Of a stretch of DNA of 64,000 bases, positions 38,986 to 50,910 are shown one piece after another (the first letter of the stretch is position 1; each line of letters starts with the position of its first letter). The notes below the pieces were generated by a model, which was not told where the DNA came from, ran no database searches, and worked only from the letters and a program-made list of their open reading frames with translations. Made by a program: the position numbers and the translations under genes. The DNA is taken from assembly GCA_039111635.1 (NCBI GenBank), contig JBCAQO010000006.1:682001-746000 (forward strand), in the 5' to 3' direction. The DNA is from Heterobasidion occidentale. Taxonomy: Eukaryota; Basidiomycota; Agaricomycetes; Russulales; Bondarzewiaceae.

Positions 38986-39933
38986 TCAAGAGAGACCTCG
39001 GTCGACTTGCGATGACGCTCTAGTATTGTAGCGGGTAGGTTTCTTCCCAGAGTGCTTGACAGCCTTCTCCTTGAGTAACTTTCGCTTCTTCGTCGGACTC
39101 GCGTCGTCATCTTCTGCATTAGCATGACCCCCACGCGAGCTGCTGAATGCCGTTTCATTGCCGTCGTCTCTGTCACGAGCACGCCTCTTGCCTTTTCCCT
39201 TGTCCATCGACATCACGTCCGCATTCGAGAGTGCAGTCCCCGAATCGTGAGCATCAAAGACCGATGCAATTGTCTCAGAGTCTGAACCGGCTGCCAGTGT
39301 GCCAAGGGTGATAATGGCGGTCATTCCGGAAGCAAAGGCTCCGTGAGGTGTAGCACTAGAGCGCTTAGATGGCTTGAGCTTGGAGGAAGAAGGGACTGGT
39401 GTAAGAGGGGAGGCAGGAGCCGGGGCAGAGCAAGAAGGTCCAGGGGTGGAGTGGCGCATGGGGACAATGGAAAGATGTCCTGCAGAAAGAGGATCGGTAC
39501 GAGAAGAAACGGTGGGTGGGTCCGCAGGTTTAGCCTGCATGATCGTGGCAGCAACAGAGTTGAGGGCGAACGCTCCTTCGCGTTTGAGAGGACGCCCACG
39601 CGGGAAACCTGTCATAGGGTCGAACGGTCCTACGTCTGAGTGAGGTGGCGAGCCACACGTTGCAGGGTCATAGCGATGTCGCGATCTAATCGAGCAAGCA
39701 TCAGTAAAGCATTAGCGCCACACAAGTCATCCTTACGGCTTAATGGGTGCAGGAGCTTTGATTGTTTTCGAGGACGATGACGCCGCTGACAATTCAGCAA
39801 CCTTGGCAGTCAGACTAGCGAGCTCGATGGTAAGTTGGTCTAGTCTGTGGGGCAGGTCGGCAAGAGGTCTTATGATTGTCAGTATGGCTTGTAATTGCGA
39901 GGCAAATTCCTGAACCTGTGCGACGGAATCCAT
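38986..39933 (-). CDS. Small nuclear-type protein with AT-hook-like motif (hypothetical)
   Basis: Not recognised as a known family. Two exons: the first (39,933 to about 39,738) encodes a helical N-terminus with heptad-like leucines (LADLPHRLDQLTIELASLTAKVAEL). The second starts after an intron with acceptor CTCGATTAG, reads RHRYDPATCGSPPHSD, and carries GFPRGRPLKREG, an AT-hook-like core. The rest is Ser/Pro-rich with two basic, nuclear-localisation-like clusters (KGKGKRRARDRDD and SPTKKRKLLKEK), ending VDRGLS. About 280 residues. A nuclear, DNA-associated role is inferred from composition only. Confidence 0.7.
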
Positions 39934-40803
39934 TGTGGCACGAATATGGACTGAGGGGAGAGGTGGAAGGAGTGATTGATCTACCTTGCCTCCCTTTTAT
40001 AAGACCGGAAGAGCGCTTGCAATTGTGTGGCGCCGAACAAGGGATTCACTGCAGATAGGAATGTACAAGTTGCCACTCAGTTTGACAGCACAGCATTGCT
40101 TTGACCTTGAGCAGCTGAGCTTTGACCTTGAGCTTTGACCGATCGCTTTGAACCGCGCTTCTGGATCAGGCTGCAGGCGAGCTAATGGTGTGCGACGGTG
40201 ATAAAAAGTGCGACAGGGCTGAAGCTGAAGAGGGTCAGATTGACAGTGTGTCGTTCAACTCGTTCCAACGCGCGCCTAGTCTTGATCGCATGCTGCCCAA
40301 TTCCGAACACAGGTCAGATGTGATGGAAAGGTTTCTGTACTGCTATAAGTAACGATAGATCGTATATTGGATGAGTGTCAAAGGAGCCACTGGTGTTGAG
40401 GCGAGGGCCTGCAGAGACGGCACACAACGACAGACAAGTGAACGACGCGCGGCGGGCGTCGGTATTGTACGGTGATGACCAATACCCTTGTCCCGTTGAC
40501 TGGCCCGTATGAAATGTGTTTCTCCGCTTGCACATTGCACTTTATTATCAACACTGATCCTGCTTCGCCTTCACTTTCCGTGAACAGGGTTTAAAACGAC
40601 ATATTAGTGAGATCGATAAAATGGACGCGACATGAATTTGACACTCGGTCGATTATCAAGTATCGCGCGCCTTCTGAGGCTCTCAGAAGAGAAAGATATG
40701 ATTCTGAGAGCGCATACTTCCATTGAAATCATGGTTGACAGGGTGACCTCAACATCGCTCGTCACTGATCATCGACTTCGAAGGCCTCTGTCGGCAACCA
40801 CTC
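39934..40803. other. Intergenic region with short promoter repeats
   Basis: About 870 bases upstream of the AT-hook-like gene. GCTTTGACC recurs at about 40,098, 40,119 and 40,132, giving a small direct-repeat cluster 160-200 bases before the start. Nothing else of coding or RNA nature was seen. Confidence 0.45.
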
Positions 40804-42935
40804 TCAATGCTCATCTTCGGTCTGTCTTATGAGCTCAAGCGCACTGGATGACCGAGGAACGATAGAGCACTTAAATGGCTTTGGACGACTGCAATGAATG
40901 TTGAGTCGCATGCATGCACAACGGAACTCATAAAACTCACCTCACTAGTGCAGTCGTATACTCAGTGTCGGGTTCAATAAAAGCGCCGTATTCATCGACG
41001 GGTTTGGAGATATCGTAGACGGCAAGGATGGAGGCAATTGTGATCCATAGAGTATCGAGAGCAAGCCACCTTCCTGGGCAGGTTCTGTGAGAGTTTCCGT
41101 CAACCAAAAACCACCACGGACTCTAGGCATTAACTCACCGTCTTCCGAAACCAAATGCGGCATCTGGCAAGGGATTGATTCCAAGCTCGGAGTTCCTCTT
41201 CCGGTGTTCAAAACGTTCAGGACAGAATGTAGAATGATCAGGGTAGGCGTCCTCATCGTTCATGAAAGCCCTGCATATTATCCACGACGCGCTCTAGCGA
41301 TCGAACCACGAAATAGCAATGGAAATATTAGAACACTGACCAGACATTCGGGAAGACTGCAGTTCCCTTGGGGATGAGATAACCCTCATAAATGTCCTCC
41401 TCGACTGTGTAGTGCGCAATACTCAGGGGTACGATGGGCTTCCACCGTAAAACTTCCCAGAGGATGCAGTCAATATAGGGCAAATCCTTCTTATCAGAAA
41501 ATTGGGGGAGTCGGTCGTGGCCTATAACTTTGTCAATCTGCTCCTGAGCTTTGCGTTGGACTTCTGGGTGAAGCATCATAGCGAGGAAGAAGGATTCTGT
41601 CGAGCTGACTGTCTTGCGATCGGGTGAGGACAACATTTTGATACATGATTGAGGGCAGGACGTACTGTGTCAGACCCAGCTGAGGTGATGACACAATCAG
41701 AACAGATCAAGAAAAAAATCGAAATGATGACCCACCAGCGTAAGAAACCGCTGCAACGCCTTTGATAATCGTTGTATATCCTGGGTCTTTAGCTTGGTCG
41801 GCGGAATCCTGAAGCTCTAATGTCGTGAAACATGGCTCTGCCGTGCCAGATGCCTATCCTCGCACAGTTACGTCAGATTATCGAATCCCAACAGGAAAGC
41901 GTACCATTCGCTCTTTGGTCATTTCGAACGGTTTGTCAACCATGGCTTCAACCAGCTTCCTCCACTCCTTGGCTTGCCTCTTGAAATTTGCCCCAGGCAT
42001 CCAATCTGGAACATACTTCACTACAAGAAATATCAAGTGGTCGACTCAAAATGCGATCCAATCGCTGAAGGAAAGAACCTACAGAGAGGAATATAGTCCA
42101 CAAGATAGGTTCCATATATTCCAGCTCGCACGGACGTAGCCATGGCTGTCTCGGCCAGCGTCACGTAGATATCGCCTTCTTCTTTGATCTGATGACCGTA
42201 AGAAATTCTCATGATCAAAGCAGAGGCGTTTCTGCAAGACAACGTCAGATAAGGATTTATTGTGTCAGGCACTGTCACATGTTTCGAATGCAAACCTTTG
42301 AATATGGTAATGCAGGTTCTCGGGGCTGCGAGCTAGATTTCGAAGGAGAGCATGTACTTCCTTGACCTGAATAGGCTGATAACGGGGAGAGTTTGGGGGG
42401 AATTGTTTCTGGAACAGTGCTCGATGCTTCCGCCAATACGGTCCATACGGCATCCTAGAGAAACTCCATCCCCAACCCATTCTAAAGGAGGAAAGCGATA
42501 GACAATCGGTGAACTACCCTCTGACAGTCGATGCTTACAGATCTTGTACCATCGGCCATGCCGGTCGTGAAGAATAGTTTGCGCTTCGCTTTTCGAGCAG
42601 ATCGGATGCAGCCCTGGCCGAGTTGATGTAGAGGACGGAATTTCCCAGTTGCGAGATATAAGCAATGTCCCCTGCAACACGATGAACGACAGCTCGATCT
42701 GAATACATCGAAGAAACTACGCACCATATGTCTCTCTCCACGATGCAAGAGTGCGCCAAGGTGCGACTTTAGGCAAAGGCACCTTCCCAAACCACCACGA
42801 TGCCTGTGGTCCAGGAGGTAATGGTAATCGACGCGCTCTCGACCTAAGAAGCAAAAACGTCAGAAGAATGAGAGAAACTGCGACAAGGACATCGCTGCGT
42901 CCGTTCACGAGACTGAGTGCATTCATAACCATCAT
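40804..42935 (-). CDS. Cytochrome P450 monooxygenase
   Basis: A microsomal haem monooxygenase; substrate unknown. It starts MMVMNALS with a membrane anchor (VLVAVSLILLTFLLLRSRARR) and the hinge LPLPPGPQ. The C-helix region is WGWSFSRMPYGPYWRKHRALFQKQF. The K-helix ExxR is in ILWEVLRWKPI, the PERF motif is CPERFEHRKRN, and the haem-binding loop is FGFGRR/TCPGRWLALD with the cysteine ligand. An intron splits that loop between Arg and Thr. The last exon reads SRPKPFKCSIVPRSS and ends QTEDEH. About nine exons and 510 residues. The sequence resembles the large Agaricomycete group loosely annotated as O-methylsterigmatocystin oxidoreductase-like; the name does not indicate the substrate. No other secondary-metabolism gene is adjacent. 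Confidence 0.92.
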
Positions 42936-43719
42936 GCGGGGTGTGGGATTTACGGATGGTCTGCGTGAGACTGTTTATATGCATGATGGGACTTCTTGAA
43001 GCGCTAAGATCTGCACGGAACTTTGGTGTAGCAAGATCGCTTTCTTTGGCGCTTACGAGGTCATCAGGTCGAAAATTCATCGCTCGAAGAGGTCTGAGGT
43101 CTGCTGATCCGCACTAGAATGGGTATGCATCAGAAGCAAGAGGGGTGAGGAGTTGGAGAAGCACATACCGTTACGCGATGGTCCATACAACTAGAATTCG
43201 GACGCAGCTTCGATGCACTAGCGGCTACCACACGATGATGCGAAATTCAAGTCAAGCGGTGCAATAATTGAATCGAAAGGCTCGATGCATCTTTTTGTGG
43301 CTTCGATAAGATTTGAGGTCATGACTGACCTTGAAGATTGTTTGATATGAAAGCCTGACGTTGTGAGTGAGAGTTCATGGCGATGCCCATGCTGCGTATG
43401 ACACGTAAAAAAAAAGCGGGTTCTCGGTGCTGAGCGCTGAGTGATTGCCTTGTTAGATATCGAGTGACGAAACGCTCAACGAGTCGACGGCGGAAAGACA
43501 CTGCACGTTATTTCCTAATTACGCCCTCCTTCAATATCCGACTGCGTCTTTAGATATCCGCAACTGTACATTTCGGAAAGGCGAAGAAGAGTTCAGGCCA
43601 TGGACCGGTATGAACCATGGTGGATGCGGGTGCCAGATGGGAGTCAGGTCATTGGTCACCGCTACCATCGGCAAAATTGCAGAAATCTGAGCTGGCCTGG
43701 TGGCAGCCGTCGGCGCTGG
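42936..43719. other. Intergenic region
   Basis: P450 promoter side followed by sequence with only short, unsupported open frames. Nothing recognisable was seen before the inverted-repeat element. Confidence 0.35.
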
Positions 43720-43725
43720 GTCAGC
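43720..43725. repeat. Target-site duplication, left copy (GTCAGC)
   Basis: Six bases directly outside the left terminal inverted repeat, identical to 44,418-44,423. Confidence 0.8.
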
Positions 43726-44417
43726 CAGGACCCTGGCATATCCCTATAGAGGTCCGATCCAAAATCGCGATTTTTGGGCCTTTTCGTCCGCAGGCTTTTT
43801 GACCTAAAAACGTCAGAAATCGGATCGGACCTCCGAAAATCGCCCCGATTCGTCCTCATTTTTGATCGGACTTATCTTTCAGCCCAATTCGTCCGCATTT
43901 ACGGATCGGACCTCAAAAACGGCACTTTTCGTCAGCATAAAACCCAAAAAACCTATATTTTTGGAAGGCTGGTGTTCTGCACTACAACTAATTGACATCT
44001 ACGTCTATTTGTTCTAGTGATGACAGGCATTGAGCATGTCGAGCGTGTTTCATTTCAATGAGCTTGTGATGCAAAGAAAATGTACCACACAAGGTCTCTC
44101 CTTAATTGGGAGCAACAAAAGAGCATATTTTTGAGGTTAAATCTAGGTAAGCTGATTGATAGGTTGAGGAAATAATTTGCTCGTGGATCGCTACCGGGGT
44201 GCTCCCCTGGGTCTGGGTGACCTTGGGTGGGAGCAAATCCGTCCGCACTGAGGATCGGACATGGCTACCGACGAGTCAATTTTCGACGCAAGTTGGATCG
44301 GACCTATCCCAAAATTTGACCCTTTCCGTCCGCAAATGGATCGGACCGTAGTCGATATTTTGACCCTTTTCCGTCCGCAAATGGATCGGACCTCTATAGG
44401 GATATGCCAGGGTCCTG
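43726..44417. mobile_element. Non-autonomous DNA transposon (MITE) with 36-bp terminal inverted repeats
   Basis: The left end (43,726-43,761), starting CAGGACCCTGGCATATCCC, is the exact reverse complement of the right end (44,382-44,417) over 36 bases. Both ends are flanked by GTCAGC (43,720-43,725 and 44,418-44,423), a 6-bp target-site duplication. The 692-bp interior has no open frame for a transposase, so it must have been moved in trans. The interior carries many copies of GGATCGGAC or its complement and of TTTCGTCCGCA. The identical ends suggest a fairly recent insertion. The CAGG-type ends resemble hAT elements, but those make 8-bp duplications, so the superfamily is open. Confidence 0.9.
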
Positions 44418-44423
44418 GTCAGC
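44418..44423. repeat. Target-site duplication, right copy (GTCAGC)
   Basis: Six bases directly outside the right terminal inverted repeat, identical to 43,720-43,725. Confidence 0.8.
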
Positions 44424-45716
44424 CTGGTGAGACCTTTTCGGCAGCGACCGACCTGTTCTGAAAGTGACATTGTGAGACCAGCATGATGAGTATCTTACCC
44501 AGTTGCAACACCCAGAAGGAGGTTTGTCAGACTGTAACAGCCTGATCAGATTCCACTTGTATGTATCATATCGGTGAATCCTTTCTCTTTCAATGAGTTC
44601 ACTTCGACTTCGTCTGATTATCGCCCAGTCCTAGCACTTGCTTACTAATAAACAATAGCATAAAGCAGTACCTCATGTTCAGACTCCGCTACGCCTCGCT
44701 ATAGAAGCCACATCGGATCGCCCCTTCAGCTTCGTCTCTGACCCCGATGGCCTTCCTCCGACAAGATGACAAGTTCTATCCCTGCCAGTGCTCTACCCTC
44801 CACCACTGAATCTCCTAGCCTCGGCCTTTGACTTCAAGCAAGAAGGAGAATCTTTTGATGGCCAGGCAGACCATCCTTTGTGAGCTTCTCTCCGCAATCT
44901 CGTACGTACCCTGTGGCATAGTTCGGTTTCTGACATTCACATCCTGCCTCTCCATCCGTTCAAGGATTTTATGCCCTAACTTCTCTGCCACAGCCATGGG
45001 CCTTCCCTTGCCTCCATCTCTACATCCACAGAACTTGTGGATGCCTTGTCCATGCAGCCACAAGTGTAACACTGACAGCCTGCTGTGCCTCTCGCAAGTC
45101 AAACGTGGAGGTGCTGGCCGCCCTCTAGATCCACGCGCACTCAAGCAAGGAGCCCGATCCCCGACAATGGCCTTGCTGGCCTTCTCGATCCTAACTCTAT
45201 CCCACCGCCTCCACTCTTGATGTCCGTTGCCTGCGCGATGAAGTACATGTGTTCAGTGGCTTCAATGAGGTATGCCATCTCTTTTCTCTCTCTTCCTATT
45301 CTCTGAAATGATAAAAAGCAGCATTTATAGCGCTACTCTCTCAAAAGCTTCATCAAGCAGTCGACCATCAAGGACTACATGCGGTTGAAGGGGCTCGATG
45401 CGCAGAACGTTCGGCAGGGACTGCGCTACTCGTGACCAGTCAGCAAATTACTTTCTTCTTCCCATTCCAGTGTATTTCGTCTTCATTGACATCCCTTCTC
45501 GCTAATTGCATCTCTAGCTACCACATCCTGTTCTCAGGTGAGTGCTAACGACTCATCCGGCCATTCTCGATTGATAGGAAGTGGTTGGTACACCGGTAAG
45601 TTAAATAGATGATTTTTTGTGTTTTAATTTGTAATATATTTGCAATAATGATAACGATAAAATTGATAATAATTGATGCAATAAACTAAAAGAAAATACA
45701 AATGATTTCACCCCTT

Positions 45717-45850
45717 GCTGGTGAGCCTTATTTGAAGATACCAGCCTAGTGAGCCTTATTTTTCAAGACCAGTCCGGTGAGGCTTATTATGACAGACCAG
45801 CCCGGTGAGATTCATCAACAATTCATCTACCTGGTGGAGTCTTATAAGGA
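45717..45850. repeat. Tandem repeat, about 28-bp unit, about 4 degenerate copies
   Basis: Successive units start GCTGGTGAGCCTTATT, GCCTAGTGAGCCTTATT, GTCCGGTGAGGCTTATT and GCCCGGTGAGATTCATC, each ending close to GACCA or ATACCA. Spacing is 27-28 bases in the first three and drifts after that. Non-coding. Confidence 0.75.
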
Positions 45851-46080
45851 TCAACATTCTCAGGTCAAGCACCTCCGGAGCGGCATCAGGCTGACGGTGG
45901 CTGACCACACCTGATGGGGCCTTGCCGAGCTAGGTCAGATTAATGCAGTTTTGCCGATGACCCACAACATCAACAAAACTGTCCAAGAATTATTCCCCCT
46001 TATGGGTATCGCGATTCGCGGCCCAACTTGCAATCCCTTGCCGGCCTTTGCGAGTTGCTGCAAGCCCTTGCAACCTCTAG

Positions 46081-46320
46081 TTGCTTCGTCGGGAGACATT
46101 ACAACCCCAGGGTTCCTCATCAGGAGAGATTGCAATTCAAGTCCCCTTGTCGAGAGACATTACGAGCTGCAGGTGTCCTTGTTAGGAGACATCGTGAGTG
46201 GACCTCTTCTCGTCAGGAGAAGTTGCAACTCCAGGTCTCTTTGTCAGGAGACATTGTGAGCTTTGGATCTCCTCGTTAGGAGGCATTGCGAGCGCATGTC
46301 TCCTTGTCAGGAGACGTGAC
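46081..46320. repeat. Tandem repeat, 31-32-bp unit, about 7.5 copies, with hairpin cores
   Basis: Each unit has the form TCCTTGTCAGGAGACATTGCGAGC with variable filler, at a regular 31-32-base spacing. Within a unit, TCTCCT and AGGAGA surround a four-base loop, so each copy can fold into a small hairpin. Copies differ at several positions, so the array is not young. Non-coding. Confidence 0.8.
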
Positions 46321-48564
46321 ATAAATCATAATATATGGTATGCACTGCAGTGGTCTAACTTTGGATAATGACGAGAATGACCATATCTAGTTCGAGGCTA
46401 CCAACAAGGTCTTCATATTACCCCTCCAAACAGCCGTCCATGTCCTCGTCGCCGCTTGACCCCCTTCTCCTACAACAGAATGACCATCCTCTGCTAAGCT
46501 AACCCTGGAGACTACCCTTCCGCTCCCACCACAACAGCAATGGCCACGGCGAAGGCAGCACATAAGTGTACAGTAATGGCGTCTGCTTGCCTGTTTGATT
46601 GCAGAACTCTCATTTCGGTACATCTGCGGCAATGCCTCTGGGGAGGACCGCACCTGCAACAGTGTCCTGTAGCGGGGACCACACCTGCAACGTCCCCAAT
46701 GTTGACTGTATTGGAGACTGATCCGGCAATGATACCTCTGATGGGGACCACGTTGGAGAGGACTCTGCTTTCTGTCCTTAGGATGACACCAAGGGCAAAG
46801 CGGATGGGATGAATCTGAATCTCTATGATTAAATTAGATTACCCTGCCATCCCAGCACCACGATTGGCTGGCAAGAATGTATGCAGTGAAGAGCGGTGCA
46901 CGAGCGGAACAACACGCTCGACTTGGTACTATAAGAACAAAATGCGACTTAGACATTTTGAAGTCCGTCACCGTACCACATGACCACAGACGCGTCTCCT
47001 CTCCTTCTCTTCTCTTTCCTCTTGACCACCACCATTCCTACGCAAAGTCTCTGCATGTACATTATGTTCCTCCTTTCAAAATTACAATACTGCTCAAGGT
47101 CTCAAAGCTATCGTGCTACAGCTTGAACTGGTAAGTTCCCCAAATATGCCTTGTACGCAACTGATCTCACATGTACAGTGCATATATGCGCACTTCTTGT
47201 GCATATATGTGCATGATGTCATCAACAATTGGCCAATCACTTATACTTGTTGTTACTCGCAGTCAATTTAGTCAATGCCTGTGGGGAAGTGCATATATAT
47301 CCGGCATTTATAGTAAATGCTACGTCCTGCACATGTTTCCTCCCCTTGCTGACATGTCTCTGTGGTAGGTGACACAGAGAACTCAGCTATGTTGGGCTTG
47401 AGCAGGAATAGCATGCTCACATTTGGCACTGGGCAGAGGTGGTACCTGCACCCCATTGGCTACTGTGAAGCGATCTCATAATCAAGTGTGTCCTGGGCGG
47501 GCATGAAAAGTTAAACATTGACCTGAGCATGCTGCCCTATGTTATTCACAATGGTACGTGCGCTGCGCCCAAACTACTTGTTCTTGGCTGATGCAATGCA
47601 GCACAACACAGGTATATTTTGCTGATCTCATTGACACGTCGAGTAGTTATCGTTGACAGCCCCAAGGAACACAGGCCACCATTCACATGGTACTTGTATT
47701 TGCTTCCTATATCCCTGCAAATAATCTGTGCGCCTCAACCCCTTTACTTTGTATATCTATTTTCTCTGCCCATTTCTCACTTTTCAGATTACAGGTCGCC
47801 ATTGACAGTATCTTGGTGAATACAGCTATTCCGACTGACATTGTCCTCCATTTCCCTGACTCTCATCATAATTTCTTTGGATATACTGTTTTATGTATCG
47901 ATGCTTCGTGTGCTTTTACCTCACTTGGTGAGCTTTAACTACTACACTACGTATTTCTGTGTCCTTTATACCGTTGTAATCTGCTATAATTGATTCGTAC
48001 CGCTCCAATGTTCACGCAATTGTGCGCGTGTGAGCAACGCATTACAACATATATGGTTGTGTCCTAATGACTTCCAATTTTAACCTGTCTTGCAATAATT
48101 ATCGCAACTTGTAACTCTGAATCTGAACATTGCAATAGTTGCTGGGAGTTGCAATGCGACATCTGAGCATTGCAATAAAAGTTAGACAGCTGTAAGCCAT
48201 TATTGAGGATGGGGGCGTACACGGAATATTATAGCATTGCGGCACTTGTAAGCGCTCATAATAGGTTGCGATTCCTATACAGTCTTGTTGATGAACGCAA
48301 GCTGACACATGGTACGCGTGCAGAGTGACCGGCCGCATGGCTCGTCAAATCTTCAGAGTTTGCACCCATGAGCATAACTCGACGCCGCAGATGCGGGCAG
48401 AAGATGATCTGGATGTAATTCAATCATTTACAGCAATGAAAGCCAAGCCGATAAACCAGAAGTTTTCATGTTGAGAGATTTCTCCAGTATTATACAGTCG
48501 TTGTCAGTCATCCTATTTGTACGAAGGGCCGGCTCCAGGTGAACTAAAGTTTTACATAGGAGAT

Positions 48565-50910
48565 TTATCGCAAAAAAATCCACGTTATACCAGTCCAGGC
48601 AGCGACCGCTGGCCAACCCACTCTCATCAAGTCCCTCCCAACAATAATCCACAACGGCCTATCCTTGTTCTTCGGTTTCCGAACAGCCCTCGCTCGCCTC
48701 CTCTCCGCACCTCGCTTGATCAAGAACTCCAAGAGTCTAGGAAGTAGCAGACACCTTCCAATCGCTTGAATCCAAGATGGGCACCGGAGCACAAGTCTCC
48801 TTTTTCGTCCTCGGAACGAGAACACGTATGCCCAACCACATCGACGACTTTTATCCTCGCCTTTCTCCACCCGTGCGCTCTCAATCCCGATTGGACCGAG
48901 ACCAAGGCCTTTCTCTGGACCTCGGGGAGAAACGTACACATACTGAGCCTCATCGTCCTCTTCTTCATCGTCTGGCTCCTCCGGTACGGCCTTCGTTCGC
49001 TCAAATCCTAAGCTCACTAGCGTGCCACTTGCACTTGAACCTGAAGTTGCTTTTGACATCGGCGTTCTGGGAGTCTTCTCTACATCGTCGGTGACCTCCT
49101 CAGCCTGAGAAGCCAGGTTTGGCGTGGTCGAAGCAGATACAGGACTCCATGGAGTCCAAGGAGTCTTTGGCGTCCTAGGCGTCCGTAATCCTGAGCCTAT
49201 CGAGTCACGTCCAAATGCAGCATTCGGAGAGAGATGTGCTAACGGCTCAGAATATGGCGATGAGGCAAGCCCAGGTTGTGTCGTGGACATATTTGTGTAT
49301 GTTGAGTAATTAGAAGAGGAATAGGGCGATGGGGTTGGGGTGATATGCGAGGGATTCGACCTAGACGAAGACGAAGACGGGGAAAATAGGCGACGGCGAG
49401 ACTTTCGTATATGATAGACAAGGAGAGCGATGCTTGTGAGAAGGAAAAATGGAATGTAGAGGCCAGTATATGTATGATGCGCGGATGGGAGAAAACATGG
49501 CGTATGCGCAAATGTTGGTGCATCAGTAGACGTGTCGGGATCGGTTGGAAGGAGTGAAAGGAGTTGGAAGCCGGGTCGGGTGATCTGAGGTGCGAGGGAA
49601 ATAGATTTAACCGTAATTTCGTGGATTTCTGCGCGTTGAGTGCTCGACGAAGCTGACGACACATTGGAGGCTATGCCGTGCGTTATATCGCAGTAATCTC
49701 TGTCGTCCGCACTAATGATGCGACCCAAATGCGAAGTTTGTAACTGCTATAGACAGCGAAACACCAGACATACCTGAAAACGACGACTGGCTTGAGACTC
49801 TGAAGTAGAAAAGCAGATGTTTGCTTTCCCAGAGAGCTCTGCCACCCATGCCCTACCCCGCGCCGGATGGTACCCCTTTCCCTCAAAGGCCCACATGCAC
49901 GCGATTCAGCACGATGTAGCGGAATATGGCTAAAAAGAATAATCGGGCCTTGCTCATGGTCTGAGGTGACAGTACTGAGAAATGTCTTTCCCGAAACAAA
50001 AAAATAGATGTCATGATATTTGCTCACCTGTGGCAACGGCCGTGACAAATTCGATTGGACCATCCTTGAGAGGTGTCCAGTGATCAAATGATACGCCGCT
50101 GCCTGCACGAAGATAGTCTTCATTTACGAGACCAGGGGCGTCTAGCAAAACCAAGGTGCAGTTCGCAATCGATATTCGTTGATTGAGAGCACCGAAGTGG
50201 TCCGTGTAGCGTTCTCGGACGTGTTTTGTAAACGAGTTGGTCTCCCCGAGTCTGCAATTGTACGTAAACAGACGTAGATCTGTGAATCAAACAGGCAAAA
50301 CGTACCCTACGTCACTGTTTCCGGGCAGATACCTCACCTCAACATCGGGGTCGATGGGGAAGGTGTTCTTAAACTTGCGTACATACGTCTCGTACCTAGA
50401 TACGATGATCTCATCGAAAAGTATACAATCCACACCAAGTATGCAAAAGTGAGTAAAAATAGGCTCACTCGTCGTCATCTTTGATTGCCCCACCACTAGC
50501 CAGCATGTCCCCTAGAAAAATGATTGTGTGTGGACGTAGCCGTCGGACGGCGGTCCAAGATTTACGGAGGTGAATGTCGCGAAGCCGTTGCACGAGAGTG
50601 TGGGCGCGAGAGTGTGTGTCCGGAAGAACATGGGGATCGGCCACAAGAAGGATATGAGATGCGCGGGGAGATGATTTCGGCTGCATGAATGAAGAAGGAT
50701 GAAAAGGACATACGTCGTGAGAGAGAGGAAACTTTGATGCAAAAGACGTACGCGATGGAATAGCTTTTCTGGCCATCTACAACTTGAAAGACTGTAGAAA
50801 AACACGCCAAATTCGCCCCAGATGACAAGCGTTACCCAGAATAGACGAAGACCGTTCACGAGGATGTCAGAGCCCAGCGCACGCGCAAATGTGTAGCGCT
50901 TCGCATTCAT
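48565..50910 (-). CDS. Cdc1/Ted1/PGAP5-like metallophosphoesterase (ER membrane)
   Basis: In yeast and mammals, relatives remove ethanolamine phosphate from GPI-anchor mannoses in the ER, allowing anchored proteins to leave. The N-terminus MNAKRYTFARALGSDILVNGL is followed by a membrane segment (LFWVTLVIWGEFGVFF). The metal-site motifs come in order: VADPHVL, FLGDML, YLPGNSD, SHIPLHR and FSADDRDYC. After the catalytic part is a second membrane segment (LYIPFFLLTSIALLVYHI), a long Ser/Thr/Pro-rich cytosolic stretch with RTPRTPKTPWTPWSP, an acidic run, and two more hydrophobic segments before the stop. The last 380 codons or so are one uninterrupted exon (48,565 to about 49,714). The start at 50,910 is the first Met before the membrane segment. 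Which yeast paralog it equals cannot be told by eye. Confidence 0.88.

Larger units (their letters stand above)
44424..48564. other. Gene-poor, repeat-bearing region of 4.1 kb
   Basis: No gene could be supported. A fragment at 45,361-45,435 reads STIKDYMRLKGLDAQNVRQGLRYS and looks like decayed coding sequence, but I cannot assign it. The stretch from 44,700 to 45,300 has coding-like composition broken by stops in every frame. Two tandem arrays (listed separately), AT-rich sequence at 45,595-45,710 and repeated GTGCATATAT words near 47,178-47,215 are present. A 40-bp spaced repeat of the core CTGARCATTGCAATA lies near 48,121 and 48,161. Confidence 0.5.

Noticed and set aside
40804..42935. Secondary-metabolite cluster around the P450
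   Set aside because: Neighbours are a nuclear-type protein and gene-poor repeats; no synthase, transferase or transporter is adjacent.
47160..47330. A second inverted-repeat element suggested by repeated GTGCATATAT words
   Set aside because: The words are short, imperfectly paired and have no flanking duplication.
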